DNA from: Psilocybe azurescens
Lineage: Eukaryota; Basidiomycota; Agaricomycetes; Agaricales; Agrocybaceae
Length of the DNA stretch: 64,000 nt
Direction: 5' to 3'
Assembly: GCA_023853785.1 (NCBI GenBank)
Contig: JAJIRX010000926.1
Span: 1-64,000, forward strand
The position numbers and the translations under genes are program-made. Within the stretch, counting starts at the first letter, position 1. Each line of letters starts with the position of its first letter. Of the stretch, positions 11,936 through 24,588 are shown one piece after another. Below the pieces are notes generated by a model. It searched no databases. It saw only the letters and a program-made list of their open reading frames with translations, and was not told the origin of the DNA.

Positions 11936-14900
11936 ATGAGAAATACGGTCTCCAACCATCGCCTACCTGTTCGAACATACCCAAGCAACCAGAACAATGC
12001 TTTTAGACCTAATGTCAATGTCACGCTCTTGACTAAATTGATATATGCTGCTATAGATGTATTACATGCTCGTAAGCTCAAGGGCAAACGGAAAGCGTCC
12101 GAGGACGCTGAAGATGAAAGAATCTTCAAACGCGCCAGAAGTTCGCGAAGTTCTCCAAGTTACGACCAGCACGAAATTAGCTCAGAAAGTGCCAATTCCG
12201 ACTCGCAGTTGCAGGTCAAGGTCGATTATCCAACGGCCCAGCCGTACAGCCAGACGTCACCCCTGGCGGTGAAGTCATTCCTATTTTACGCCATGTTTTG
12301 AATATATGTTACGACAGCGACGAGTCACAAGGAGCTGGGCTCGCCAGACCAGATGAACTGACTCTCGGAGTTTGGAGTAGAGAAGACGATGAACTGCGCG
12401 AGGCTTTACTGGCAGTGAATGAGTTTACTCCGGGTCCCACAGGTATCGACCTGGGAGAAATCAAGTTTAGTAAGGACGACGCGCATGCCGTTTGCGTTTC
12501 TTGCGACTCTCGTTTCACTTTCGCGAATGATGACTGGTTGCTTCTCGTTCCATCTCTCGGTATCGATTCCGAATCGAACGACATCCAGTCGGATACTGCA
12601 GCGGACCTCCTCCTAGCCACTCGAATGTTGCAAAAAGCCGGCCGGGCACATTTGGACGCCAATTTGAAAATCATTCTTCAACCTCAGGATGATTCGCCAT
12701 CCCAGCCTTTTTCTTTTCTTTACAGCTAGATTACAAGGCATCCATCATATATCCCGTGATAATGGACCCATTTCCTTGGAAGCATTCCACTAAAAGGGAG
12801 GTACAAGCTCTTGAAGATTCTCGAAGGCGACTCTTGACGGCGGCGTACCTCTCTGACGATGTAATATCCACGAGCCACAACAAACCCATCACGGTTTCCT
12901 CATTTTACTCGACAATGGGTCCCGCCCCTCCCTTACCATCTAAAGAAGCCACTAATTTCATGCAGCCGGAGGCCCTCTCACCCACTTTACTCCCTTTCCA
13001 ATGCCGGAGTGTCGCTTGGCTACTGGAGAGAGGGGATGACCGTCACTTCAGAGGGCGTCATCACGGCTCAAACGTCCTCTAGCCAGTTTTCGTTTTGGAA
13101 CGAAGTCAAAGAAGGCGAGTATACCTGGTATCTCAACCGCTTAAGCGGAGAGCTATCAGATTCAGCACCTGAATTCCCAACGATATACGGTGCAATGTTG
13201 GCGGAAGAGCCGGGATTGGGCAAGACAGTAGAAACTATTGCGTTGATGCTTCTTAACCCTGCGCCGTCGGACTGGAATCCCGCCTTGACACGATGGGATC
13301 CAGTCGGTCATCTCCACATTAAAGCCATCAAGGTATGACTTGTTTCTACATATTTATTTTTTCTAACAGTTTTTGCATCTAGAGTACATTAATTGTCACT
13401 CCGCCTTCATTAGCTTCCCAATGGAAGACGGAATTGGCAAACCACGCTCCTTCACTGAAGGTTCTTGTCTACGAGGGATGGACAAAAGTCAAAGTCCCCA
13501 TTACGAAAACGCCATGGGAACTCGAACGCTTCAAGCAGCTGGAAATCGAGTCCAAGCCCAAGAAAAGGAAGACCAAAGCGCAGAGACTAGGAAAGAAGAA
13601 AGCCATGGCTGACGATCTCGATGAGGGGCAGTTGGATCAAGATGGTCTGCTGTCAAGGAGCGACGACGGCGAGGTCCTCGATTGGTGCAATTATGTGCAT
13701 CAGTTTGATGTGGTGATTACCACGTACAATGTTCTGAGGAGCGAGATACATGTTGCGCGTCCGCCGCCTGATAGGCCGAGGAGAGAAGAGGCGATTTATT
13801 ACACGTCGGCGCGGCTGAGGAGCCCGTTGGTTATGGTCGAGTGGAAGCGCGTTGTCATGGACGAAGTGCAAATGGTCGGAGGTGGACAGGCTGCGTAAGC
13901 GTTCGATTTCTTTCATTTTCGGACAATGTTAATCAGATGTTGCAGCGAGATGGTTTCCCTCATTCCTCGCCTATCGTCTTTGGCTGTTTCAGGGACACCA
14001 GCTAAATCGCAGATGGCTGATCTCATCCATGTTCTCAAGTATATTTTCTGCGCCACCCTCCTTGTTTTTGCCAATGCTAAATCCACTTTTCATTAAGGTT
14101 TTTGCGTATTGATCAAATTGTGGGCAACCTGCGTCTCTGGAACAGGCTTTTGAAACCGGGCTTTGCGGACGACTTTGCAGCTTTTTTGAGGCATTATGGG
14201 ATCAGGTGGGCCTTTATGCTACACTGTGATGGATAGCCTCTTATCGTATTCCTCAAGGACGATGAAGTCGAGCATCACGTCAGAACTCACGATTCCTCAG
14301 CAAACGCGTTACCTCGTAGGCATTGAACTGGGTAAAGTCGAGCAGCACGTAGGATCTCTTCCAATATGTCGCATATTGCCCTTTTTGCTGACCTTTTGGT
14401 ATGGTTTTAGGTGTACGATCAAGCTCTCGAGGCGGTTTTACTTCAACTAGGGCTTGATGCCAGAGGAGTTGCTGCTACGGAAGGGTGGCAGGTCAATGGG
14501 AATCTACTCCGGTCTGCTATTCGTCGATTGCGTGGTATTTGTACCCATCCTCAGGTATGCATCTCGTTGCATAGAATTTATTGTACCTGACCCAATTTTT
14601 GCTACAGGTAGGTCAGCTGTTGAAGAAAGGCGACGGTCTGTACAAGCCAGGTGCCCTCAAGACGATCGATGCGGTGCTCCATGTAAGCATTGCCGTAATT
14701 TGAGCTGCAAATGTTGCTGATATGTCGATGACAGTCGATGAGAGACCAGAACTGGAAGAATCTGATGGAAGACTGGAAAGCCAAGGTAAATTCAGTCTCC
14801 GCAATCTCCACGTCTCTCAGTCTAACGATGTCTATACTAGATCCAACTCCTCATTCGATATGCCCAGTTGCAACAGAAAGATGATACCGTTGAAGACCAC

Positions 14901-17900
14901 TATCAGAATTCTCTGAGGACGCTTGAACAGGCCGAAGCAGACACAAACAAACATCTTGAAGAAATTAGGGATGCGCTGGCGAAACATGACGCTAAAGGCA
15001 AAATTCTGATAGAAGAAGCCGCTCTGCTACGTCAACAACGGGAATCGTCGCCTGAACAAAGTGCGACTGACAAGGGCAAGGGCAAAGCACGCGACAGGGA
15101 TGATGAACGAGAGGATGAGGGAGGCGAGGAGGATCCGGAGGAGAAGGGCTTCCTAAGACCCCCGCGGGAGAAGAGCATCGGGTGAAGCGCAGGACGTTGA
15201 AGCATCGTCTTCGCGAGGGACATGTGTTGCTGCATAGAGTCAAGTTCTTGCAGGGCGATGTTTATCATGTGCTTGGGAGATCTGTAGACGAGGATGCTGC
15301 CTATCAGGCTGCTGAGAAGTTGCGGCGTGAGCTTTTGAAAGGTGTATATTGGATACGTTTCGGAGATGGTGTTCTATGACTAATGTGTGCATGGGACCTA
15401 TTTAGTTACTGAAACTGAAGCTGCGAAGGCGATGACCATGCTCAATGGTCCAGGCCTCAAAAGACTATCGTTCTTAAAGATTTGATTGTTGAGCTTCCTT
15501 TCCTTGGACAAGGTGGCATACGGTCTGCAGATCTGGTGTGTACCATATTTTCTATCATGGATATCATCATACCCATTCTTGAACCCACCTTAGATGGAAG
15601 AAGCCAACACCATCATTGAAGAGGTTCTCAACGACCAGTCCGATCTCACATGGGAATGGAGGACACATATCATGGGACTCCTCACAAAGCCCTTGAATCC
15701 AGGAGAAGACGACGTCGATGGCCAAGAATACCAACGCACACTTGATGACCAAGGAGAGGTCGAGACATACTTGCAAGCCTATGCTGCCATTTTGGCGGAC
15801 CGACGAGAAGCACTTGTGAATGAGCGCACGCTGTTGGCAGCGCACGACGTCCGCGAGAAACAGCTCCGCCACACCAAGGCAGCTATGAAGGCGACCACGG
15901 CTGCTGCTGAAGCGTTGGATATTCCTGAAGGCTTAGATATTCAGCCAGAACACGAAGTGTTGCATGAGGAGCTGTCTGCTAAACGCAAAGAGATACTGAT
16001 GCGATTGGATGGGCGATCTATTAAGAGTGTGAGTCTCGTTTGGTGTTTTCTTGTGCTTGTAAGGTGTAACTGATCAATTTGATTAGGTTTTGATTGAACT
16101 CAATGGAATTGCTGTGAAGATATTGCAAGCAAATCACCCAGAAAAATCTTAGTCAGGGAAGCTGTTGATCAGCTGCGGCTTTTTATCGCTGAGCAAAGTA
16201 TGTTGTATTTGTGATAACAGTTAATTGTCAACTCAAAATTTTACTCAACCAGATTCACTGCATGATAAACTCGACGCAGACCTTGCCCTTCTTAGAAAAG
16301 CTTTCAACCAGAGGATTCTATATTTCCGCCAATTGCAAGAGATCTCTGACACAGTCGCAGAGGTCGAATGGGAAGAAGAGTCAGCTGCAGTTGCAGGCTT
16401 AGCATGCGTCACAGAAAAGACGGGGCTGGAGGCCAAGATTAACACGACACGCGCGCGACAGCGGTACCTCGACAATCTCGCCAAAGACCAGGATGATGGG
16501 GTTGTTGATGAAGACGATAAAACTTGTATCCTTTGTCGGAGCGAGTTCGTTAGGGGTTTCATTACGCAGTGGTACGTCCTTCTAAGCTTTTGTTCTCGTT
16601 AGAAGCTAGGATTTGATATCTCTTTCAGTGCGCATGTTTTCTGTGAAGGGTGTATGAGGGCCTGGCTGCTGCGAAAGAGGGGAAAACATGCCCTGTTTGT
16701 CGGTTAGTGCTTTTTTACCTTTCTTCGCCTGCACGTGACTTATTTTTTTCGCGAGGTCAGTGTGGCTATAAATCCTGACAGTGTCCAGCGATTCACCGTA
16801 AACGCCGCTCGGATTGAACCACCCCCGCAACCGGTATGCGGAGAGCCTGCTCCTCAGTCTCGTCGACAGCTCACTTATAATCGGATTGGTAATATCTACT
16901 CACATATAATACAAGTTTTTAGATGGCATGCTGATACACCCCTTGTAGATCCAAATATCTTTCGAGACATTCAGACTATGGAAACGTATGGCGATTTCGG
17001 AAGCAAAATTCAAACCTTGGTTCGACACATATCGTATTTGAAACACACCGATCCTGGTGCCAAAAGCATCGTATTTTCTGCATGGGCCGATTCCTTGCAT
17101 AGTCAGTGGTTATCAAGAAATATCGCCTTTGGCAGTCCATGGCTGACCTGACCTGCTATTAGTTGTTGAACATGCTTTGTCGGAAAATGGAATCCGAAGC
17201 TTGCGGATCGATCAAGGCTCAAAAATGCAGCTGAGAAGTTTGCAGCGGATCCCAACATTCTGGTTCTATTGCTGCATGGGTGTGTTAGCTTCGTTTTTAC
17301 ACGAGATTGGTTCTAAATGCTTATTATTTTTTATCAGGGAACGAGAGAATGCTGGCCTGAACGTTACATGCGCATCTCGCGTATTCCTTCTCGAAAGTGT
17401 GGTCCATCACAGCTTCGAGATTCAAGGTGTGTAAATGGCGTATTTGTGCATCTCAAGGATGTTTTACTCATCATATGAATGCAGCTATTGCCCGAATCGA
17501 TCGACTTGGCCAAACGCGACCCACAGAAGGTGAGAACCTTAGTCAATATTGCTACGAGGATCACTAACGATTTCTTTATCGTGATAGTTTACTGCTACTA
17601 TGCTGAGGGTAAGCCATTCATTTATCTATATCGTTTGAGTTATGTTATTGATTATGGCATCCTTTCTGTTAGGCACGATTGAGCGTAATATCCTCGACCT
17701 CGCTGCCCGAAAAGGATTATCTTTATATACCAAAGAGAACTCACTGGGAACTGTCAACGTATCATCGTTCAATCAAGAGGGCGAACAGGGTATCGACAAC
17801 CCTGAAAAACGCAAAGGCCTCCAACGAGGCGATTTCATATACAAGATCGACGACATGCTTTCGATATTATTCCCCCACATGTTCGAGGATCTTGAATACC

Positions 17901-18043
17901 TACTTCCACCTTCGGTCGCCTTGCCTCTGGAAGACCCCACCATCGCGGATGTCGATGTCGCAATGTCGGATCCCGTTCCATCGCGAAACATCTCTACCAC
18001 TCCTGCGATTATTGAGGTTGCTGGCCCGTCTACGCTCACCTAG
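11936..18043 (+). CDS. SNF2 helicase-RING E3 ligase, SHPRH/Irc20 type
   Basis: A large nuclear SNF2-family ATPase with an inserted RING finger. Relatives (human SHPRH, yeast Irc20) act in DNA-damage tolerance and recombination as ubiquitin ligases. The start at 11936 gives MRNTVSNHRLPV. Motif I is LAEEPGLGKTVETIALML (about 13200); motif Ia is STLIVTPPSLASQWKTEL; the Walker B equivalent is VVMDEVQMVGGGQAA (DEVQ rather than DEAH, as in SHPRH); motif III is LSSLAVSGTPAKSQ. Then come IRRLRGICTHPQ, a long coiled and acidic insert, a RING (CILCRSEF, CAHVFCEGCMRAWLL, CPVCR near 16530-16707) and the helicase C half (AKSIVFSAWADSLH, AIARIDRLGQTRPT). The stop is at 18041-18043. Frame breaks are seen near 12250, 13032-13035, 15150, 15459-15462, 16142-16146, 16674-16676 and 17221-17225, mostly one base short in A runs. 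Confidence 0.88.
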
Positions 18044-18443
18044 AATTATCTAGATTTTGGACGGCGCGCTGTCCTTATTGTACCTTGAGGGCCCGTTTAT
18101 CTATTTCGTTGCTATATCAATTGTTATCTTCGCTGGATATTTGCTATCAGTCTAAGCTGTCCTTTGTAATCTTGTTATTAATAGTTAAATTGAGCATATG
18201 ACAACTGCGGTGTCGCAAGAATAGTTGGTTGCGTGCAAAGGTAATTTTTGGTTTGAGTACTTTCAAAACCCCTGGACACCTACATACGACACAAGTGAAG
18301 TAGTATTATTACACAAATATACATATTACATGAAAAACACCGGTCCTATTATGGATTACAGCAACAGCGGTCACGATAGTGAGCGTAGACAGTGATTCAA
18401 ACTTTTTTTGGAAAACAACATCGCATCATTGTTGATTTTGAAT
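18044..18443. other. Convergent intergenic spacer
   Basis: The 3' flanks of the SHPRH-like gene and of the minus-strand allergen-like gene meet here. It is AT-rich with TTTATC/TTGTAATC-type stretches. No gene or structured element is seen. Confidence 0.45.
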
Positions 18444-20438
18444 TTAGTTCCTGGAGCGAGCAGTGGTAGTAGTAGCAGGCTGGTCGACATTGACGGAGGC
18501 CTGACGTTTCGCAGCCGCTTTCTTAGCTGCCAAGTCAGAATCGTCGGTGTGAGAGTGGGCGTGAGCTCCGCGATCCTATTAAAGACACGAGTCAACTAAC
18601 GAAGAAAGAAAGCTAGACGACAGCGAAATAGAATAGAGGACGAACCTGTTTGAGATTCAAATCGCGCTCCATGGTCTCTGCGATGCCGTCGACTTCGCGA
18701 GTGCACTCCCCGCTGTGCAACACTCTCCTAGAAATCTCCTCGTGGGAGGTGGCGCCGTGCAAGGTGCCTCCGCGCTGCAAGAAATGCTCCATGGGGACGG
18801 GCGCGTGGGTTTGAGATTGGTGGACGACGGGCGCCTCGTGTGTGACCTCGTGGATGGGGATCGTCGTGTGGATGTGTTGTCTGTCGATGGCTATTCGAAG
18901 AAGGGACGGATATCAGCTCACGGAAATGGAATATAAAGCGAACGTTCAAAGATGGGAGACGCACTTTCTTTTTCGATGACGGGTTGGATGACGTGGTGGA
19001 CGTGGTGATGGACAGTTTCGTTCACGGTAGTGCCTTTATCGATGATAGTCCTTTCTTTGGAGGAGTGTGTCTGGGCGAGAGGATATGAATGGGCACGACG
19101 AAAATAAGAAAAGAACGATCGAACATACCAAGGTGTCATGGAACTGGTTGACCTGTCCCTCGAACAAGGTGTTATCATCGACCTTGTTGGCGTGTTTCTC
19201 GCGGACGTGGGTGATGGGATGAATCTAGAGTCCGGGGTGTCTGAATTAAATAAGGCAGACAGAGGTATTTTTTGTAGAACGCACGAATGACTTGTGCTGC
19301 TCCTCTAATTCTTCGGCAGCAACAATTGGTTGAGTGTGATGTTGGACATGATGAACTGGATAATGTATATTTTAGCGACAGCAATTATCGTATAGGTCAT
19401 CGAGACATACTGTGACGTTCGCGATCCTTGATTCGTGAAATTTCCTCAGTCTCGATGTGTCGAATCCGTTCGTGAGTGACGGCTGTGAAGATAGTTAGAT
19501 ACGTTACACATAAACATTGGATAAGTCAGCATACGCTGGAGTTGGTTAGTGTCCTCTTCCGCATTGGCAGTAGGCATGGAGTCCTTGGGACTATTCTTGT
19601 TGTGCCCAAAGTTGTGGTCCCCGGATAAAACTGAAAACAAAAGATTAACTCAAAAACCATGTTGAAAAAGGGAGATTTCCTACTTCCAGCATGGCCAACG
19701 TCTGCTTCGTACTCGCGTTCGCGATACATGTACTCTGTATCGGCAGAGGGTCGTCCACCTGAACATGTACCACGTAAGCAGACTTGACGTCAACAAATAG
19801 AAATATTTCATACGGTTGGCATCATATCCAGGATCTAAAGCCCCAGTTCGAGAGTTGCTGGCCAGAGCGGGAGCGCGACCGTCGTTGGTGTCTGACGCAT
19901 AAGAGTCACGAGTGTTGCGTTTAGACGACGATCCGAGACCTGTGCCTCCACCAGACGATGTACCTGTATCGGTAGCGCGAGCTGGGAGACGGCCTTCAGA
20001 ATACAACAATTCACGAACATGAAAAATATATACTTTTCGGTTGATGGGTACCAGACAGATCACTTCCCGCAGCAGCAGCAGCGTCTGTTCCGTATCCGGC
20101 GATACCTTGAGTCTTAGCCCGTTCCATATCTTGCTGCATTGCGAGCTCGGACGCGACATTGCTGGGCTTTCCGGAAGTGCCGGGGCCAGTACCCGAGGGT
20201 AGCTTGTGAGAAGGGCCATGGGTGGCGCGGTTGGAATTGGTGAGACGACTAGCTTCCCTGTTCAAACCACTGTCCACATTAGAGGCCGGGTCATTGCCTT
20301 GCAAACCAACTCCGGGACGCTCGTCGCCCGTCGTGTTGTCGCTGCTAAGCATGTTCTTCATAGTGTTGCTAATACCTGTGAGAGATCAGCATCAGCATAT
20401 TAAAAAAGACGAGGAAACCCGTCAAAGCACACACCCAT
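18444..20438 (-). CDS. Conserved fungal allergen-like hydrophilic protein
   Basis: A hydrophilic, low-complexity, LEA-like protein of a group often labelled 'allergen' in fungal genomes; its biochemical role is not known. The start at 20438 is split by an intron after ATG G, giving MGISNTMKNMLSSD. The N-terminal half is rich in Gly, Ser, Asn and Asp (GTDAAAAAGSDL; SNSRTGALDPGYDANR). The C-terminal half has His-rich heptad-like segments: SKERTIIDKGTTVNETVHHH followed by VHHVIQPVIEKE, then HPITHVREKHANKVDDNTLF, THAPVPMEHFLQRGGTLHG and VDGIAETMERDLNLKQ. The last exon reads DRGAHAHSHTDDSDLAAKKA and ends SRN at a TAA (18444-18446). About nine short exons, with no frame break. There is no signal peptide, so it is probably cytosolic. 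The name is by resemblance only. Confidence 0.75.
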
Positions 20439-22405
20439 TGTGGAGGCGTTCTACGAGAGTTGTAGGGGTTGAAAGAATAGGAAAAGGTCTAAGTTGGTTG
20501 AGCGAATGCGAAACATAAGTTTATATACACAGAAGAAATGTACGTCATCCCGCGTCTGAAGAAATGTGTTCAGTTGGGCGGATATATCGAATGGCTCCCT
20601 TTCCAATTGAGACGTTGATTGTGAATGATCGGTCCAGGTGCTGAGTGAGTCGCTCCCCACCTCAACCCCTTCTCAAATATGGCTTTCGACGAAAAAGATC
20701 ATCTGAATAACAAGAAATTAGGTCTCGGTTGCTTATTTCCTCACAAATACGCATGCTTCGTGAGCAACGCAACGGTTTGTCATGGGTGTTAATGGACCTT
20801 GGAAGGTCAATGAAGAGGGTCTGTCAACACATGATATAATCACGTGAGTGTTTTGAGCAATGAGCATTGAGAAGTCGATGGATATAAACCCCGACAAACT
20901 CCGATTGTAAACCTTGCCCAATACCTGCCCAAACTTCGTTACTTCTTAATATTCAATCTCAGAACTTTTACACGACGGTATCTTACTCTAGCCTTTTGAT
21001 TGAAATTTGATCTATGTACTACATGAAAGTCTTACAGTTTCTTACAGTCGACTCAGGTCAAGTGAAGAATTGGTGAAGGCGTATGGCATGATCTACACAA
21101 AATATCCACAAAGAATTGATCGCTCGCACCAGTGTTTGTATGGGCATCCATCATGTACCCTCTCCGACTTTTCCACGCCATTTCTGCAACTAGAGTGAAT
21201 CACTGCTGCTGGCGGCTCACGCATTCCTTCCCAAAAACAATATATCTTTGGGTCACATGCATGTAAAGATGTTAGAACGTTGCGATGACAGGGATATGTA
21301 GAATTTTGACCCTCCCTGAAACCCTTGCTTGCAAGGAATAGAATGTCACTGGCCAACTACCGCACCGATCGGGGCACTAATTCGAGTGCATGTATCCCCG
21401 TAGAGTGGTAAAGGTACGGGTATATATCACATCAACGCCACATAGCGGTACTGATCGACGATACCCCGTACTACCCTTGTACGTCACTGACTCTACACCA
21501 GCTAGAGTTATCACTGAATGCATCGACAAATCTTTGTCTCAAGAGCTCATGACTTGATATCGTTTTCTGTGGACTACAACTGCGGTATTTTACTTTTTAT
21601 GCCGTAAGATCTAATTTATGCAGGTCACAGGAAGATCCTGTATCATAATAGGACAGACAATTAAGCTCTGGAGTTTGACGGGGCGCCACATAGACAGGAT
21701 GATGGGAATGACCTGTACAATAGGACCAACGAGACGAGCACGATAGATTACTTACTTACAGAATCTCTGTCTATCGCACGCCAAAGTCAAGCCTTGAAAA
21801 TAGACCCCGTCGGTTCCGACTCCGTCAATGACCAATCTTGGGTACCATTCTCTACCACTATGCCTGTAATGATCTTATCGCTCCGGCATTTAATTGTCGA
21901 AACCAAGGCGGTGCTGAGCCATCCGATCTCGCCCCCTATTCCACGATTCTAGGTCACCGTTTTTGTTCATGTTATATTTGGAGTCCTTTTTGACCATTGC
22001 ACAGTTCCTGTCTCCCACAGTTCGACGTCCTCGTATAAAAACATCCGTTCATACTATTATCATATATAGCCCACACTTTAATACGGGCTGTGTTGTCATA
22101 ACCCAATCACCCCGGCTCAATAAGAAAGGTCTGTTAGTTAATAAATGGTCTGAGTATGTAGGTGATCAGACGAATCTGGATTGGAATCTGGATGAGCGGG
22201 CACCAAGTACCACTTGACATGAGCATGAGCATGTATAATTATCAGCATGCTGTTTCCTAGGGAATGCCTGTCATCCCATTTAACACCCTTATAAGTCGTG
22301 TGCCATCGTTCCATACTATATCCACCAACGCCGACTAGGAAGACCAGCAAATCCTCAACTTGGGCTTTCCTACTGCATCTCTCATTCAAGCGAGCAGAGG
22401 CCCCA
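20439..22405. other. Long intergenic region without supported gene
   Basis: About 2 kb between two divergently transcribed genes. ORFs are short (87 codons at most), lack motifs and lack neighbouring splice-compatible exons. A TCACGTGA palindrome-like site sits near 20841. I see no repeat or RNA gene. Confidence 0.45.
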
Positions 22406-24365
22406 ATGGCACGGGCGTCTATCGTCGCCCTGCTGCTTCTCCTAACCCACAACACCCTCGCCAACCAAAAGCAATGTCTTGCAAACATCAATAATATGAC
22501 GATATATGGGAAGACAGATCACCAAGGTCATCTTCTCCCCCCCCTCGACGACTAACGCAACTGCAATCACGTATAAACTATGCATTTCGCAATGCGGCAA
22601 TAGCCAACAGGCATTTCAGTGGACAGTATTTTCGCAGCAATTTGGTGCCTGGCTTCTCCCATGGCTAGCGCTAATCTCGCAAATCCCATTTGGAGCAAAT
22701 GACAATCTGGATAACTTGGAGACTATGCTCCTCACCGTAGGCTCCCCGGTCCTGGCAGCGTACTCGTTGGGATTAACTGTCCTCAATGAGAGGTGGATTA
22801 TACGACTATTCTCGAAATATCGATACCCGAATGCGCATGAGGCCGTGCGCATTCTGAACAGCTTGCAACAGTCACCCCTCAGAGTCGACTCGAATGATGC
22901 TTGGCTTGCTTCACTCATAGTCCTTCCGCAGAACAAGGATTGGTGGAGGGAGATTTTAATCTGGCTAGACTATACACACACATGGTCTATTTCGGCGGTT
23001 GCATCCATTGCTTGGGTAATTATTGCATATGTCTTCACCATCATCGATTACTTTTCACAGAGCATTCCAACAACAGTCAATGATAACGGACAAGGTATTG
23101 GGTCTGTCGGAACAATATGGCTCTGGTTGCTGGCCATCGTTGTTGGATGGTTAAAAGTATCCCCAAAATGCGACTCCAAACGACTTCTTCAAGCGGTTGA
23201 AAGGGCCAACTCCATCGCATATGTTGCCACGACCGATTCTATCCCATGCGAAGCGCGCACTGTTTCTGATCGGCGTGCGATAAGTCTCGACTTCGCGGAG
23301 GACAATGAAGCACGACGCGACGAGCGTTCAACTTCCCCATATTCAACTATTCGCGCTTATTTTTCTGGGTCGAAGCCGTTAAGGTCGTGGCTGATGCGTT
23401 TCATAACGCGTCGGATAGGAGCCACCACCACGAGCCTATAATCCCAGGCATCAGACTTCATCCCTGCCGTGAAGATGTCTCTTTGGTTCGACTCGCAACG
23501 GCGTCCCAAGTAGAAGAGTATTGTCTTCCAAGACAAGAGGATATCCGTCGCTCCCGGTCTCAGGGCCGTTGGGGGTTGGACTCTTGGACAGTTATCCGAA
23601 TTTCCATTGCCTCACTTTTTGCATTGATTTTGCAATGGGGCACGACGGGTGCAGCAATTATTATTAATTGGTTTGTACCGACCGTAGGTAGGTTTCAGCT
23701 CTATTACACCTATATGCAAAACTCTAGACCCACTCCAAAAAGAGGTACTCTGCCAATGTTTGTGTATACACTATCAAAAGCGGTCGTTTATACAAATACG
23801 GGCAGAGTACCTCTTTTGAGATAAGTCTACGATTTTTCATGTAGCTGTAAGCTAATCAATCACCTTCGTTTTACTGTAATGCTGATTAACTGCTCCAATG
23901 TTAGGACTGGGCTGTCGGTCCGCGTCCTTCATCATTTATGGAGCTCTCTCCACCATTGTGTGGATCATGCTTCTAATATCCAGTCTCCTCACATACTACT
24001 CTGTGCGCACCACCGAAAGGGGCTTATTGAAAGGTCATGGAGCCGCGTCGAAAACTGATCGCATCATGAGCTGGTTTTCAGTTCTTCTTCGACGTTCTGG
24101 GAAGATCATCGCAGCATTAAACACTGTTTGGATTATATCCACTGCATTGCTGCAATTCGGGAGCTTCTACGATCGTTGCTACTGCAACAGCAACGTTTTT
24201 GGATCTCGGGATAAGGCATTCAATGTTATCATTCCAACCCAAGACGACGCCATACGTATGCGTGAGGCATGGATTGGAGGCTTCTCTCTGGCATCGATGT
24301 CAACGGCTCTGTTTATAGGATTTGTATTCTTGCTCACGAATGCCCCATACCCCAATAGTATCTGA
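22406..24365 (+). CDS. Conserved basidiomycete polytopic membrane protein
   Basis: A secretory-pathway membrane protein of a family that is common in mushroom genomes and has no assigned function. The start at 22406 gives a signal peptide, MARASIVALLLLLTHNTLA, then a short lumenal part (LANINNMTIYGKTDHQGHL). The next block is FQWTVFSQQFGAWLLPWLAL, ISQIPFGANDNLDNLETMLL and TVGSPVLAAYSLGLTVLNER, which is the family core. Later TM segments include SISAVASIAWVIIAYVFTI, TIWLWLLAIVVGWLKV, IASLFALILQWGTTGAAIII, and GLGCRSASFIIYGALSTIVW followed by IMLLISSLLTYYSV. The stop is at 24363-24365. Two frame breaks fall in homopolymers: a run of eight C at 22537-22544 and five T at 23360-23364. An intron (about 23686-23906) holds a long inverted repeat. 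Confidence 0.75.
23738..23817. repeat. Perfect 17-bp inverted repeat in an intron
   Basis: The arms AAAAGAGGTACTCTGCC (23738-23754) and its exact reverse complement (23801-23817) are separated by 46 bases. The inner flanks (TTTGTGTATA and TATACAAATA) pair partly and lengthen the stem. It sits in the roughly 220-base intron of the polytopic membrane protein gene, an intron about four times longer than its neighbours. This could be a MITE relic or an RNA hairpin. Confidence 0.8.
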
Positions 24366-24588
24366 GCATATAGTTATAATGGCTACAGTGGTAGATTTCT
24401 TGTAGAATCAATAGGAACTCAAAGGGCAGGAACCTGTAGAATATGTATTTACGGATTGATTTACTTTAATCTTTGGTCAATGTTATGGTTGTACTTCTTG
24501 AACTGCACAATTATATCTGGTATAAACTACGGCCTGGACCAAAACTCTATACTCGCCGACGTCATAAACAATAGCCAAGTCCCAACAA

